64,000 nt of DNA from Palsa-295 sp963785585. GTDB taxonomy: Bacteria > Acidobacteriota > Terriglobia > Acidiferrales > UBA7541. Position numbers and translations under genes: made by a program. Below the pieces are notes generated by a model. The model made no database searches. It was not told where the DNA came from and worked only from the letters and a program-made list of their open reading frames with translations. The DNA lies in NCBI GenBank assembly GCA_963785585.1, contig CAWAVW010000004.1:2542001-2606000 (forward strand). The letters are read 5' to 3'. Numbering within the stretch: position 1 is the first letter of the stretch; the number at the start of each line of letters is the position of its first letter. Shown here in pieces: positions 9,381 through 16,061 of this stretch.

Positions 9381-10388
9381 CTAAGCCTGCGCCGTGGCGA
9401 CATTGAGCGCACGGACGATGCACAGTTTCGCGAGCTGAACTTTGTAGGCGTTGCCGGATTGCGGTTTGGCGGAATGCAGCGCGGCGTCGGCCGCGGCGCG
9501 GAAGTGAACTTCCGTGGCGGGCTTCCCTTCGAGCGCATGTTCGGCTTCGAGCGAGCGCCAGGGCCGGGTGGCGACTCCGCCCAAGGCGACGCGCGCTTTG
9601 CGGATTTTTCCGCCTTCGATTTGTACGACAACGGCGGCGGAAGCCAATGCAAATTCGTAGGAAGCGCGATCGCGAAGTTTGAGGTAGTGCGACTTTGCAC
9701 CGGCGAAGGGCGCGGGAAGCGTGACGTGGGTGATGAGATCGCCGGGCTTCAAGACGTTTTCGTTTTGCGGCGTGGTTCCGGGCAGCAGGTAAAAATCCCC
9801 GATGGGAACGTCACGCTCGCCGCTTGCGCCCTTCACGTGAATGACCGCTTCGAGAGCCATCATGGCCACGGCCATGTCCGAAGGATGCGTGGCGATGCAG
9901 TTTTCGCTGGTGCCGAGTATGGCGTGAATGCGATTGTAGCCGCCGATCGCGGCGCAGCCCGAACCAGGAGTGCGCTTGTTGCATTCGGAGTACGCGAGAT
10001 CGCGGAAGTAAGGGCAGCGAGTGCGCTGCAGCAGGTTGCCGCCGGTGGTCGCCATGTTGCGGAGCTGGGCGGAAGCGCCGGAAAGCAAAGCTTCGGAAAG
10101 AACCGGATAGGTGGTGGCGACGACAGGGTGGTGAGCAAGATCGGAATTGCGGACGAGCGCGCCGATGCGCACGGAGCCGTCGGCTTGCTTTTCGACTTTG
10201 GCGAGATCGAGGCGATTGATATCGACGACCTGCTTGGGGTTTTCGACGTCGAGCTTCATGAGGTCGATGAGCGTGGTGCCGCCGGCGACGAAGCGAACGT
10301 CGGCTCCCTGTTGAGCCGTTTGCGACGCGGCGGCAAGTTGGCTAGCCTGCGAGGGAGTGGATGCCGTAATCAGTTGAAAGTCGATCAT
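9381..10388 (-). CDS. FAD-binding subunit of the aldehyde oxidoreductase, with PaoB-like 4Fe-4S loop
   Basis: Middle subunit (335 aa) that passes electrons from the 2Fe-2S clusters to FAD. The start at 10388 has GGAGG 6 nt upstream and overlaps the stop of the preceding gene by 4 nt (ATGA). The N-terminus carries the FAD-contact motif FVAGGTTLIDLMK. An insertion after SGASAQLRNMATTGGNLLQ contains four cysteines (RTRC, SEC, GSGC, ENC) in the spacing known from E. coli PaoB, where they hold an additional [4Fe-4S] cluster; ordinary xanthine dehydrogenase FAD domains lack it. This is the best single indication that the complex is PaoABC-like rather than a xanthine dehydrogenase. Confidence 0.92.
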   Translation of the reverse strand: MIDFQLITASTPSQASQLAAASQTAQQGADVRFVAGGTTLIDLMKLDVENPKQVVDINRLDLAKVEKQADGSVRIGALVRNSDLAHHPVVATTYPVLSEALLSGASAQLRNMATTGGNLLQRTRCPYFRDLAYSECNKRTPGSGCAAIGGYNRIHAILGTSENCIATHPSDMAVAMMALEAVIHVKGASGERDVPIGDFYLLPGTTPQNENVLKPGDLITHVTLPAPFAGAKSHYLKLRDRASYEFALASAAVVVQIEGGKIRKARVALGGVATRPWRSLEAEHALEGKPATEVHFRAAADAALHSAKPQSGNAYKVQLAKLCIVRALNVATAQA

Positions 10389-11071
10389 CCGTTCCTCCGT
10401 CCGTTGCCGCGAACTTGTTGAACGGCAGCGACGATATTGGGATAGGCGCCGCAACGGCAGATGTTTCCGGCCATCGCTTCTTTCACGTCGTTGTCCTCGG
10501 GTCCCCACGGTTCTTTCAACATGGCGACGGCGGACATGATCTGGCCGGAGGTGCAGTAACCGCACTGAAAGCCATCATGTTCAACGAAGGCAGCCTGCAT
10601 GGCGTGAAGATTGCCGGGTTGGCCGATGCCTTCGATGGTGGTGATTTCATCGCCCTCGTGCATGGCGGCGAAACTCAGGCAGGAATTCACGCGGCGGCCG
10701 TTGATGTGGACGGTGCAGGCGCCGCACTGGCCGTGGTCGCAGCCTTTTTTCGTGCCGGTGAGATCGAGATTTTCGCGGAGGCAGTCGAGGAGCGTGACGC
10801 GCGGTTCGATTTCGAGGGCGTGTTTCTTGCCGTTGATCGTGAGCGTCACCGGGATTGTGCCCGGGCGCGGCGCGACGGCGGGAGGCGGTTGCTTGGTGGC
10901 GAGGGCGGCGGTCGCAGCGAGCACGGGAGTGGCCGTGGCGGCGAGACCCGCGGCGCCGATTGTGGTGAGCATGCTGCGGCGCGTGAATCCCGCGCTGGCG
11001 ACATGCTTGTCCTTGGTGGTCTCGCTTGAAGACGGCGGAGGAATTTCTTCGTGAGGCTTACGTTCGCTCAT
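10385..11071 (-). CDS. Tat-exported 2Fe-2S subunit of the aldehyde oxidoreductase
   Basis: Small iron-sulfur subunit (228 aa). The start at 11071 has AGGAG 8 nt upstream; an in-frame ATG eight codons earlier is less likely. A twin-arginine signal (FTRRSMLTTIG, then a hydrophobic stretch ending in ATPVLA) indicates export of the folded complex to the periplasm, as for E. coli PaoA (229 aa). The plant-type cluster is held by GCDHGQCGACTV plus an upstream Cys-containing segment, and the second cluster by CGYCTSGQ and CRCG. It is the first gene of the operon and lies divergently from the maturation genes, with 275 nt between the starts. Confidence 0.93.
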   Translation of the reverse strand: MSERKPHEEIPPPSSSETTKDKHVASAGFTRRSMLTTIGAAGLAATATPVLAATAALATKQPPPAVAPRPGTIPVTLTINGKKHALEIEPRVTLLDCLRENLDLTGTKKGCDHGQCGACTVHINGRRVNSCLSFAAMHEGDEITTIEGIGQPGNLHAMQAAFVEHDGFQCGYCTSGQIMSAVAMLKEPWGPEDNDVKEAMAGNICRCGAYPNIVAAVQQVRGNGRRNG

Positions 11072-11218
11072 GAGAGCTCCTGATGCGGCGAGCAATTTGG
11101 GTTCGGCACGCGGCTAGTGCATTTTTCCGGCACTTCTCGCGCTGCTTCGCGCGCTTGCTCCCCATACTGGCGACGATGATAATCCCGAATGCGCCGTTTG
11201 TGGAAGCGAGGCTTGACG

Positions 11219-11253
11219 GGACGGGCGACAGAAGGCGCTCGAGACGCCCGTCC
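11219..11253. repeat. Inverted repeat in the divergent aldehyde-oxidoreductase control region
   Basis: Nine-base arms GGACGGGCG (11219-11227) and CGCCCGTCC (11245-11253) are perfectly complementary across a 17-nt centre. A possible -10 box TATACT (11261-11266) for the plus-strand genes follows 7 nt later, with no good -35. It may be an operator or a transcript hairpin; sequence alone does not decide. Confidence 0.45.
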
Positions 11254-11346
11254 GATTGATTATACTGGGCGTCATCCAGTTCGATGCCGCAGAGGCGCAG
11301 TGGGACACGCGCGGCGCGACCGGTTTCGAGCCTGGGCATCCTAAAG

Positions 11347-12561
11347 ATGATGGAACCATTGCTGTGCGAGTCCGAGCTGCAACTGGCGCTTTGGAAGACG
11401 GCGCGGGAACGCGGCGAAGAGGTGCGCCTGGCAACGACGGTGCGTGTGGATGGCTCGTCGTACCGAAAGCCCGGAGCGCGCATGCTGGTAACGCGCAGCG
11501 GAGCGCACGCCGGAATGGTGAGCGGCGGATGCCTGGAATCAGAGATTTGCCGGAAGATCTGGTGGCTGACGGAACGCGGAGCTCACGTGGAGCGTTACGT
11601 GACCACGTATGACGAAGAGAACCGCGTGGCATCGGGATTGGGATGCGGCGGGAGCATCGATGTGCTGTTCGAACGCGACGAAGCGGCAGCGATCGCGATG
11701 GAAGCGCTGCGCGCGAGTATCGAGAACCGGCGCGCGTCGGTGGTTTTGAGCGTCGTTGAATCGGAGCACCCGAGCGTCCCTGTTGGAATCTATGGTGCTT
11801 TGTCCGCAGGCTCGCGGGAAGAGTTTCAAAAAGCAGTAGAACAGCGCGGCGGAGACCGCGAATCGATTGACGCCGAGATTCGCCGGACGGCTGCGGACGC
11901 AATGGCGAAGACTGCGTCGTTCAATCGCACGATCGAGATTGAGGGGCACCCAGTGCAATTGTTTGCCGAATACGTGGCGCCGCCACCGGCGCTGCTGGTG
12001 TTTGGCGCGGGTGACGATGCGAGGCCGGTGGTTGCGCTTGCGCGCATGATGGGTTGGCACGTGACGGTTGCCGACGCGCGGTCACAACTGGCAACGCGAG
12101 AACGGTTTCCCGGCGCGAACGTGGTGGTGACGCTGACGAAAAATGATGCGCTCCGAGGCTTGGATATTTCCATGTGCGACGCGGCGGTGGTGATGACGCA
12201 CAGCTACGAACAGGATCGCGCGTTACTGCTAGAGTTGTTGCATGGCGACGCGGCGCGGGGGCTGCCGTACATCGGCATCCTGGGAGCGCGGAGAAGGACG
12301 AGACAACTTGTGAAGGAAGCGGCTGAATCGCTGGGGCTTGGATTTGCGGATTGCATGGCGCGGCTGCACTCGCCGGTGGGACTGAGTTTGGGAGCGACAA
12401 CTCCGGAAACGATTGCGCTGTCGATTGTGGCGGAGATTCAGAGCGCGATCGGCGCAGTGCCGTCGAAGGCTGGCGAAGGGGATGAATGGCGCCCGGGCGA
12501 GCGATTGGGCGAGCGCGCGGCGGCGACTCAACGGGCGGCGAACGTGGCGGAGCGTGGATAA
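11347..12561 (+). CDS. XdhC/PaoD-family molybdoenzyme maturation factor
   Basis: 404-residue protein of the XdhC/CoxI family, which binds the molybdenum cofactor, supports its sulfuration and hands it to the apo-enzyme. The N-terminal domain has the family motif GMVSGGCLESEI (residues ~57-68), and GLGCGGSIDVLFE follows about 45 residues later. The C-terminal half is a Rossmann-like domain (LLVFGAGDDARPVVALA, ~residues 217-233). Two adjacent ATG codons (11347, 11350) are possible starts; no strong ribosome site precedes them. It is transcribed away from the aldehyde-oxidoreductase operon and overlaps the next gene by 8 nt, so the two maturation genes are probably co-expressed. Its function in this pathway is inferred from family and position. 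Confidence 0.88.
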   Translation: MMEPLLCESELQLALWKTARERGEEVRLATTVRVDGSSYRKPGARMLVTRSGAHAGMVSGGCLESEICRKIWWLTERGAHVERYVTTYDEENRVASGLGCGGSIDVLFERDEAAAIAMEALRASIENRRASVVLSVVESEHPSVPVGIYGALSAGSREEFQKAVEQRGGDRESIDAEIRRTAADAMAKTASFNRTIEIEGHPVQLFAEYVAPPPALLVFGAGDDARPVVALARMMGWHVTVADARSQLATRERFPGANVVVTLTKNDALRGLDISMCDAAVVMTHSYEQDRALLLELLHGDAARGLPYIGILGARRRTRQLVKEAAESLGLGFADCMARLHSPVGLSLGATTPETIALSIVAEIQSAIGAVPSKAGEGDEWRPGERLGERAAATQRAANVAERG

Positions 12562-13156
12562 GTTTTTGTGCGCGGGATTGGTGCTGGCTGCGGGTGGTTC
12601 CACGCGGCTGGGGCAACCGAAACAACTTCTCACGATCCACTGCGAAACACTGGTGCGGCGCGCGACGCGAATGGCGATCGAAGCGGGCTGTTCGCCGATG
12701 CATGTGGTGGTTGGCGCTGAGGGTGAACGAATTGCGCGCGAACTCGATGGAGTCGCCGCGCAGACAATTGTGAATGCGAAGTGGAAGGAAGGGATTGCGT
12801 CGTCGATTCGAGTGGGAGTCGCTTCGCTTGCGCGGTTGAATCCGTCGCCGAAGAACTTACTGATCACGGTTTGCGACCAGCCAAGATTGAGTGTTGCGGT
12901 GCTGCAGGCGTTGATTGCGGCGCACAGAAGTTCGGGCGCGAAGATTACGGTTTCGAGTTATGCGGGAACTGTCGGCGTGCCGGCAATTTTCTCAGCGGAG
13001 ATGTACCCGGAATTATTGGGGCTTGCGCGCGATCAGGGAGCCAAATCGGTGATTGCGCGGCACGCGACAGACGCGAGGATTGTTCAGTTTCCCGGCGGCG
13101 AAATCGATATCGATACGCCGGAGGAAATGGCGCGGCTCGAAGCTGAGAATCGCTGA
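12554..13156 (+). CDS. MocA-like molybdenum cofactor cytidylyltransferase
   Basis: Nucleotidyltransferase of about 200 residues. The nucleotide-binding signature LVLAAGGSTRLGQPKQLL sits at the N-terminus, CDQPRLS in the middle binds the metal, and GVPAIFS follows. MocA adds CMP to the molybdopterin cofactor, which is the cofactor form used by PaoABC, so finding it beside an XdhC protein and the oxidoreductase is coherent. The GTG at 12554 places the motif at the usual distance from the N-terminus and overlaps the previous gene by 8 nt, but the GGAG before it is only 1 nt away; an ATG at 12482 would add 24 basic residues. The start is therefore uncertain, the function is not. Confidence 0.87.
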   Translation: MDKFLCAGLVLAAGGSTRLGQPKQLLTIHCETLVRRATRMAIEAGCSPMHVVVGAEGERIARELDGVAAQTIVNAKWKEGIASSIRVGVASLARLNPSPKNLLITVCDQPRLSVAVLQALIAAHRSSGAKITVSSYAGTVGVPAIFSAEMYPELLGLARDQGAKSVIARHATDARIVQFPGGEIDIDTPEEMARLEAENR

Positions 13157-13208
13157 GCCGCGCTATTTTGGTTCGCGGTTCCCTGCCGCCGCAAATCGGC
13201 GATAAAAA

Positions 13209-13649
13209 TTACGATTTCTGCGCGGCGTTCGCGGGAGTGCAGAAGCGGTCGAACGCACTGGTCAAATCGGCGGCGATGGTTTGCGCGTCGCGGCCTTCGA
13301 TCTGATGGCGCTCGAGCATGAAGGCGACTTTGCCGTCGCGAAGCAGCGCGATCGAGGGCGACGAGGGACGGTACCCGGTGAAGTAGCTGCGGGCGCGCTC
13401 GGTGGCTTCGACATCTTGTCCGGCGAAAACGGTCGTCAGCACTTCAGGGCGCGCTTGGTTCCGAAGCGCAAGAGCGATCGCGGGGCGCGCCTTACCGGCG
13501 GCGCAACCGCAGATGGAATTGACGACGACCAGGGTGGTGCGCTTTTCGTCTTTGAGTGCGCTATCGACTTCCTGAGCGGTCTGCAATTGGCGGAAACCGA
13601 TGTTGGTCAGCTCGGCTCGCATGGGTCGAACGAATTCTTCAGGGTACAT
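13209..13649 (-). CDS. Bacilliredoxin (BrxA/BrxB, YphP/YqiW family)
   Basis: 146-residue thioredoxin-fold protein. The active-site motif is CGC within NSICGCAAGKARP, which is diagnostic for the family; in Bacillus these proteins remove bacillithiol from protein thiols. Whether this organism makes bacillithiol cannot be judged from the window. The start MYPEEFVRPMRAEL at 13649 is preceded by AGAGGAG with good spacing, and the 52 residues encoded upstream in frame look non-coding. It lies downstream of the cold-shock gene on the same strand, separated by 176 nt that include a strong hairpin. Confidence 0.9.
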   Translation of the reverse strand: MYPEEFVRPMRAELTNIGFRQLQTAQEVDSALKDEKRTTLVVVNSICGCAAGKARPAIALALRNQARPEVLTTVFAGQDVEATERARSYFTGYRPSSPSIALLRDGKVAFMLERHQIEGRDAQTIAADLTSAFDRFCTPANAAQKS

Positions 13650-13785
13650 GTAGGTCTCCTCTAGAAAATACTTGGATGATTGAAAAACGTGAACGGATTC
13701 TTCGGTCGCGGGGAAATTCTTTTTGCGGTTTGCTGGATTTGCATTTCCGGACTTCAGAGAAGCGGTTTGATTTTGCGAGTTAGGC

Positions 13786-13817
13786 CGAGGAGCCTTCGTT
13801 TGCACGAAAGCTCCTCG
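13786..13817 (-). terminator. Strong hairpin after the cold-shock gene
   Basis: CGAGGAGC (13786-13793) pairs with GCTCCTCG (13810-13817), and TTCGT with ACGAA inside it, leaving one mismatch and a 4-nt loop. It starts 9 nt past the cold-shock stop codon. There is no T-run on the minus side, so it may be a weak terminator or an mRNA-stabilising 3' structure rather than a full rho-independent terminator. Confidence 0.55.
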
Positions 13818-13825
13818 CGGAACGT

Positions 13826-14029
13826 TTAGAGAGCTGTTACGTTCGACGCCTGCAGGCCCTTGGGACCCTTCGTCACTTCGAATTCAACGGCCTGACCTTC
13901 GTTCAGGGACTTGTAACCGTCACCCTGAATGGCGGAAAAATGGACGAAAACGTCCTCGCCGGACTGGCGTTGAATGAAGCCGAATCCCTTGCTCGCGTTA
14001 AACCACTTCACTGTTCCTTGTTCTCTCAT
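13826..14029 (-). CDS. csp: Cold-shock domain protein (CspA family)
   Basis: 67-residue single OB-fold RNA chaperone that binds single-stranded RNA and DNA. The RNA-binding motifs KGFGFI (RNP1-like) and DVFVHF (RNP2-like) are intact, and the start MREQGTVKWFN is canonical. AGAGGAAG lies 11 nt upstream. An in-frame extension of 83 residues upstream has no cold-shock features and is better read as leader; long structured leaders are typical of csp mRNAs. Confidence 0.96.
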   Translation of the reverse strand: MREQGTVKWFNASKGFGFIQRQSGEDVFVHFSAIQGDGYKSLNEGQAVEFEVTKGPKGLQASNVTAL

Positions 14030-14456
14030 GAATGTTTGTACTTCCTCTTTGTAAGCTATTTGCCCTTCTCGACTGCCGTCAGGACGAAAAAGGTGAATGG
14101 ACGGTGAAACCCTTCTTGTGAACCCAATGGTGTTGCAAGAGCGACAAACGCATGCGGAGTGTAACACGGATAGGAGCGGCAAAGTGGGAATACGGGGTTG
14201 CGGAGCAAATGAGTGGACGTCCGAATTGCGGGAGGGGCGGTGAAAATGCGGCAGCAGGTAGATGGAAGACGTTGCCACGTAGGATATGGAGCGAAAGTAT
14301 AACGACGGCGAGACGGCGTGGTGGAAGAGCGCTTGTTATTGGGGAGGGTGAACAGTCAAGAGACGCCTGCTTCGCAGGCGTCTGATCAGCGAGGAGAGGC
14401 TAAGCTACAACGGCGAGTGGAGGACGGGGGTACACTAACGTTTTGGGGGCGTTTCC
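14030..14456. other. Divergent intergenic region between csp and the TonB-domain gene
   Basis: About 430 nt with no credible gene. It should contain the long leader of the cold-shock gene (minus strand) and the promoter of the TonB-domain gene (plus strand). The only clear structure is the palindrome at 14361-14383. Confidence 0.5.
14361..14383. repeat. Perfect 10-bp hairpin with TTC loop
   Basis: AGACGCCTGC (14361-14370) and GCAGGCGTCT (14374-14383) are perfectly complementary around TTC. No T-run follows on either strand. It could be the folded 3' end of an unannotated short transcript or a copy of a dispersed intergenic palindrome; only one copy is visible in this window. Confidence 0.6.
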
Positions 14457-15284
14457 ATGAGGCGAGTGGCGGGAGTTGGCGTGGCCGTTTGCGTGGCGGC
14501 GGTGGCCGTTGCCGGTTCGTGCGGCACGGCGATGGGGCAGGAAGCGCGGCTGGATTTGTTGGCGAAGCAGGTGGCGGGATCGCTGGATCGTGCGCGTGTT
14601 TCGCAGGTGGTGGTGCTCGATTTTGTGGGTGATGCGGACATGGATGCGCTGGGGGCGAAGTTGGCGGAGGATTTTCGCGGCGCGCTAGCGAGGGAGGGCG
14701 GAGGCTTGAAGGTGGAGGATCGCCTGGTGACGACGGAGAGGATGAACGAGGCGGAACTGGTGCCGGGGAATTTGCGGGATGGGAATACGGTGCGATGGCT
14801 GTACCGGAATACTCCGGTGGGCGCCTGGGTGTCGGGATTGGTGGCAAGGCAGGGCGACGCGCTGACTTTGACGGTGCAGATTCACGCGTTGGGCGGCGGA
14901 GCGGTGAGTGGAGAATTTTCTGCGGTGATTCCGCTGCTGGACGATTTGAAGGCGTTGATACGGGCTCCGGATGCGGGTGAGTTCGATGCCATGCCGCGTG
15001 GCGGCGTGAACGGATACTCGGCGGTGAAATGCATTTCGTGTCCGAGCGCGGTGTATTCGGAGGCGGCTACGCGGGCGCAGATCCAGGGAACGGTAATTTT
15101 AACGATGACGATCGACAAGAAGGGGCGAGTGAAAGACGTGAGGGTGAAGCAGGGTTTGCCGTTTGGGTTGACGCAACAGGCCATCGACGCGGTGGAGGAG
15201 TGGAAGTATTTGCCGTCGAAGAATCCGAAGAACAAAAAGGCGGAGGTAAGGCAGGAGGCGGATGTAGCGTTTGTGTTGAAGTGA
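14457..15284 (+). CDS. TonB C-terminal-domain protein (energy transducer family)
   Basis: 275-residue exported protein. The N-terminus is a signal-peptide-like hydrophobic segment ending in GTAMGQ, so the protein probably lies in the periplasm. Residues ~25-165 form an unassigned alpha/beta domain. The last ~85 residues fit TonB_C: GTVILTMTIDKKGRVKDVRV, then QQAIDAVEEWKYLPS, as in TonB and related proteins that contact outer-membrane receptors. The proline-rich spacer of classical TonB is missing, so it may be a TonB-domain repeat protein with another role rather than the main transducer. Two CxxC-type cysteines (CISC) precede the domain. Confidence 0.8.
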   Translation: MRRVAGVGVAVCVAAVAVAGSCGTAMGQEARLDLLAKQVAGSLDRARVSQVVVLDFVGDADMDALGAKLAEDFRGALAREGGGLKVEDRLVTTERMNEAELVPGNLRDGNTVRWLYRNTPVGAWVSGLVARQGDALTLTVQIHALGGGAVSGEFSAVIPLLDDLKALIRAPDAGEFDAMPRGGVNGYSAVKCISCPSAVYSEAATRAQIQGTVILTMTIDKKGRVKDVRVKQGLPFGLTQQAIDAVEEWKYLPSKNPKNKKAEVRQEADVAFVLK

Positions 15285-15422
15285 GCGAAGAAGGCAAAGG
15301 CAAGGGCAACCGCAATGAAAAGAGCACTCGCGCAGAGGGAACGGAGACGGAGTGGTGAATTTGTGCGCGATTGAGACGCTCGAAATGACGGGACGGCGGT
15401 GCGAGAAACGAGCCGCCAGCGA

Positions 15423-15884
15423 CTAGAGCCAGCCGCGGGAGTGGTAAAAGGATGTGCCCTCTTCGATGGCGGTGTTGATGTGTTCGACGAGCGAGGGGTC
15501 GAGAGATTTGATGTGGAAGCAGGTTTTGCCTTTAAGCAGTTTGGTGAGGGCGGGGGCAAGTTTGGATTTGAGAGAGGGGTTCATGTAGAGAGGCAAGTAG
15601 TGGAAGCTGACGGAATCTTTTTGTGGCGTGAAGGAAGCGACTTCGAGGTGGATCGGTTTGCCGCTGTAAACGCCCGGGATTGAAATGGCGCGAGGGATGG
15701 TAAGACGGATCCAGGGTTTCGGTTTTGCGGTGGAGGACAGGACCAGCGGAGGAGCGTAGAGGGAGAAAATTTTTTGAAGTGTGGCATACGTCTCGTTGAG
15801 CGACGGTGAGGGGGATTTCGATTTCGAGGAGCGCGCGGCGGATTTCGGGCTGCGCGCTTTTTTGCGTTTAGGGGTTGGCGACAT
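15423..15884 (-). CDS. DUF1801-like small protein with basic N-terminus
   Basis: 153-residue cytosolic protein. The N-terminus (~25 residues) is very rich in Lys, Arg, Ser and Pro and is probably disordered. The rest resembles DUF1801/YdhG-type proteins: VSFHYLPLYMNP, then LLKGKTCFHIKSLDP and a C-terminal HINTAIEEG helix. The family has no established enzymatic function. The start at 15884 (MSPTPKRKK) is chosen over the upstream in-frame codon at 15995 because the extension is low-complexity and shadows no conserved motif; the ribosome site is weak. Confidence 0.6.
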   Translation of the reverse strand: MSPTPKRKKARSPKSAARSSKSKSPSPSLNETYATLQKIFSLYAPPLVLSSTAKPKPWIRLTIPRAISIPGVYSGKPIHLEVASFTPQKDSVSFHYLPLYMNPSLKSKLAPALTKLLKGKTCFHIKSLDPSLVEHINTAIEEGTSFYHSRGWL

Positions 15885-16061
15885 GCGGGGGATGCTACCG
15901 CAAATCGGGGGCGGAAAAAAGAGGGGGCTGGACAAAGACAATGGCAACGGCGAGAACATCCACACAGAGGGCACAGCGAGAAAGGATGAGAGCACAGAGA
16001 GTGCGAGGCGCAGCCCCCGCGTTGCTCGCGCTCGATTGCGCGGCGAGACGAGAGAGCGAGA

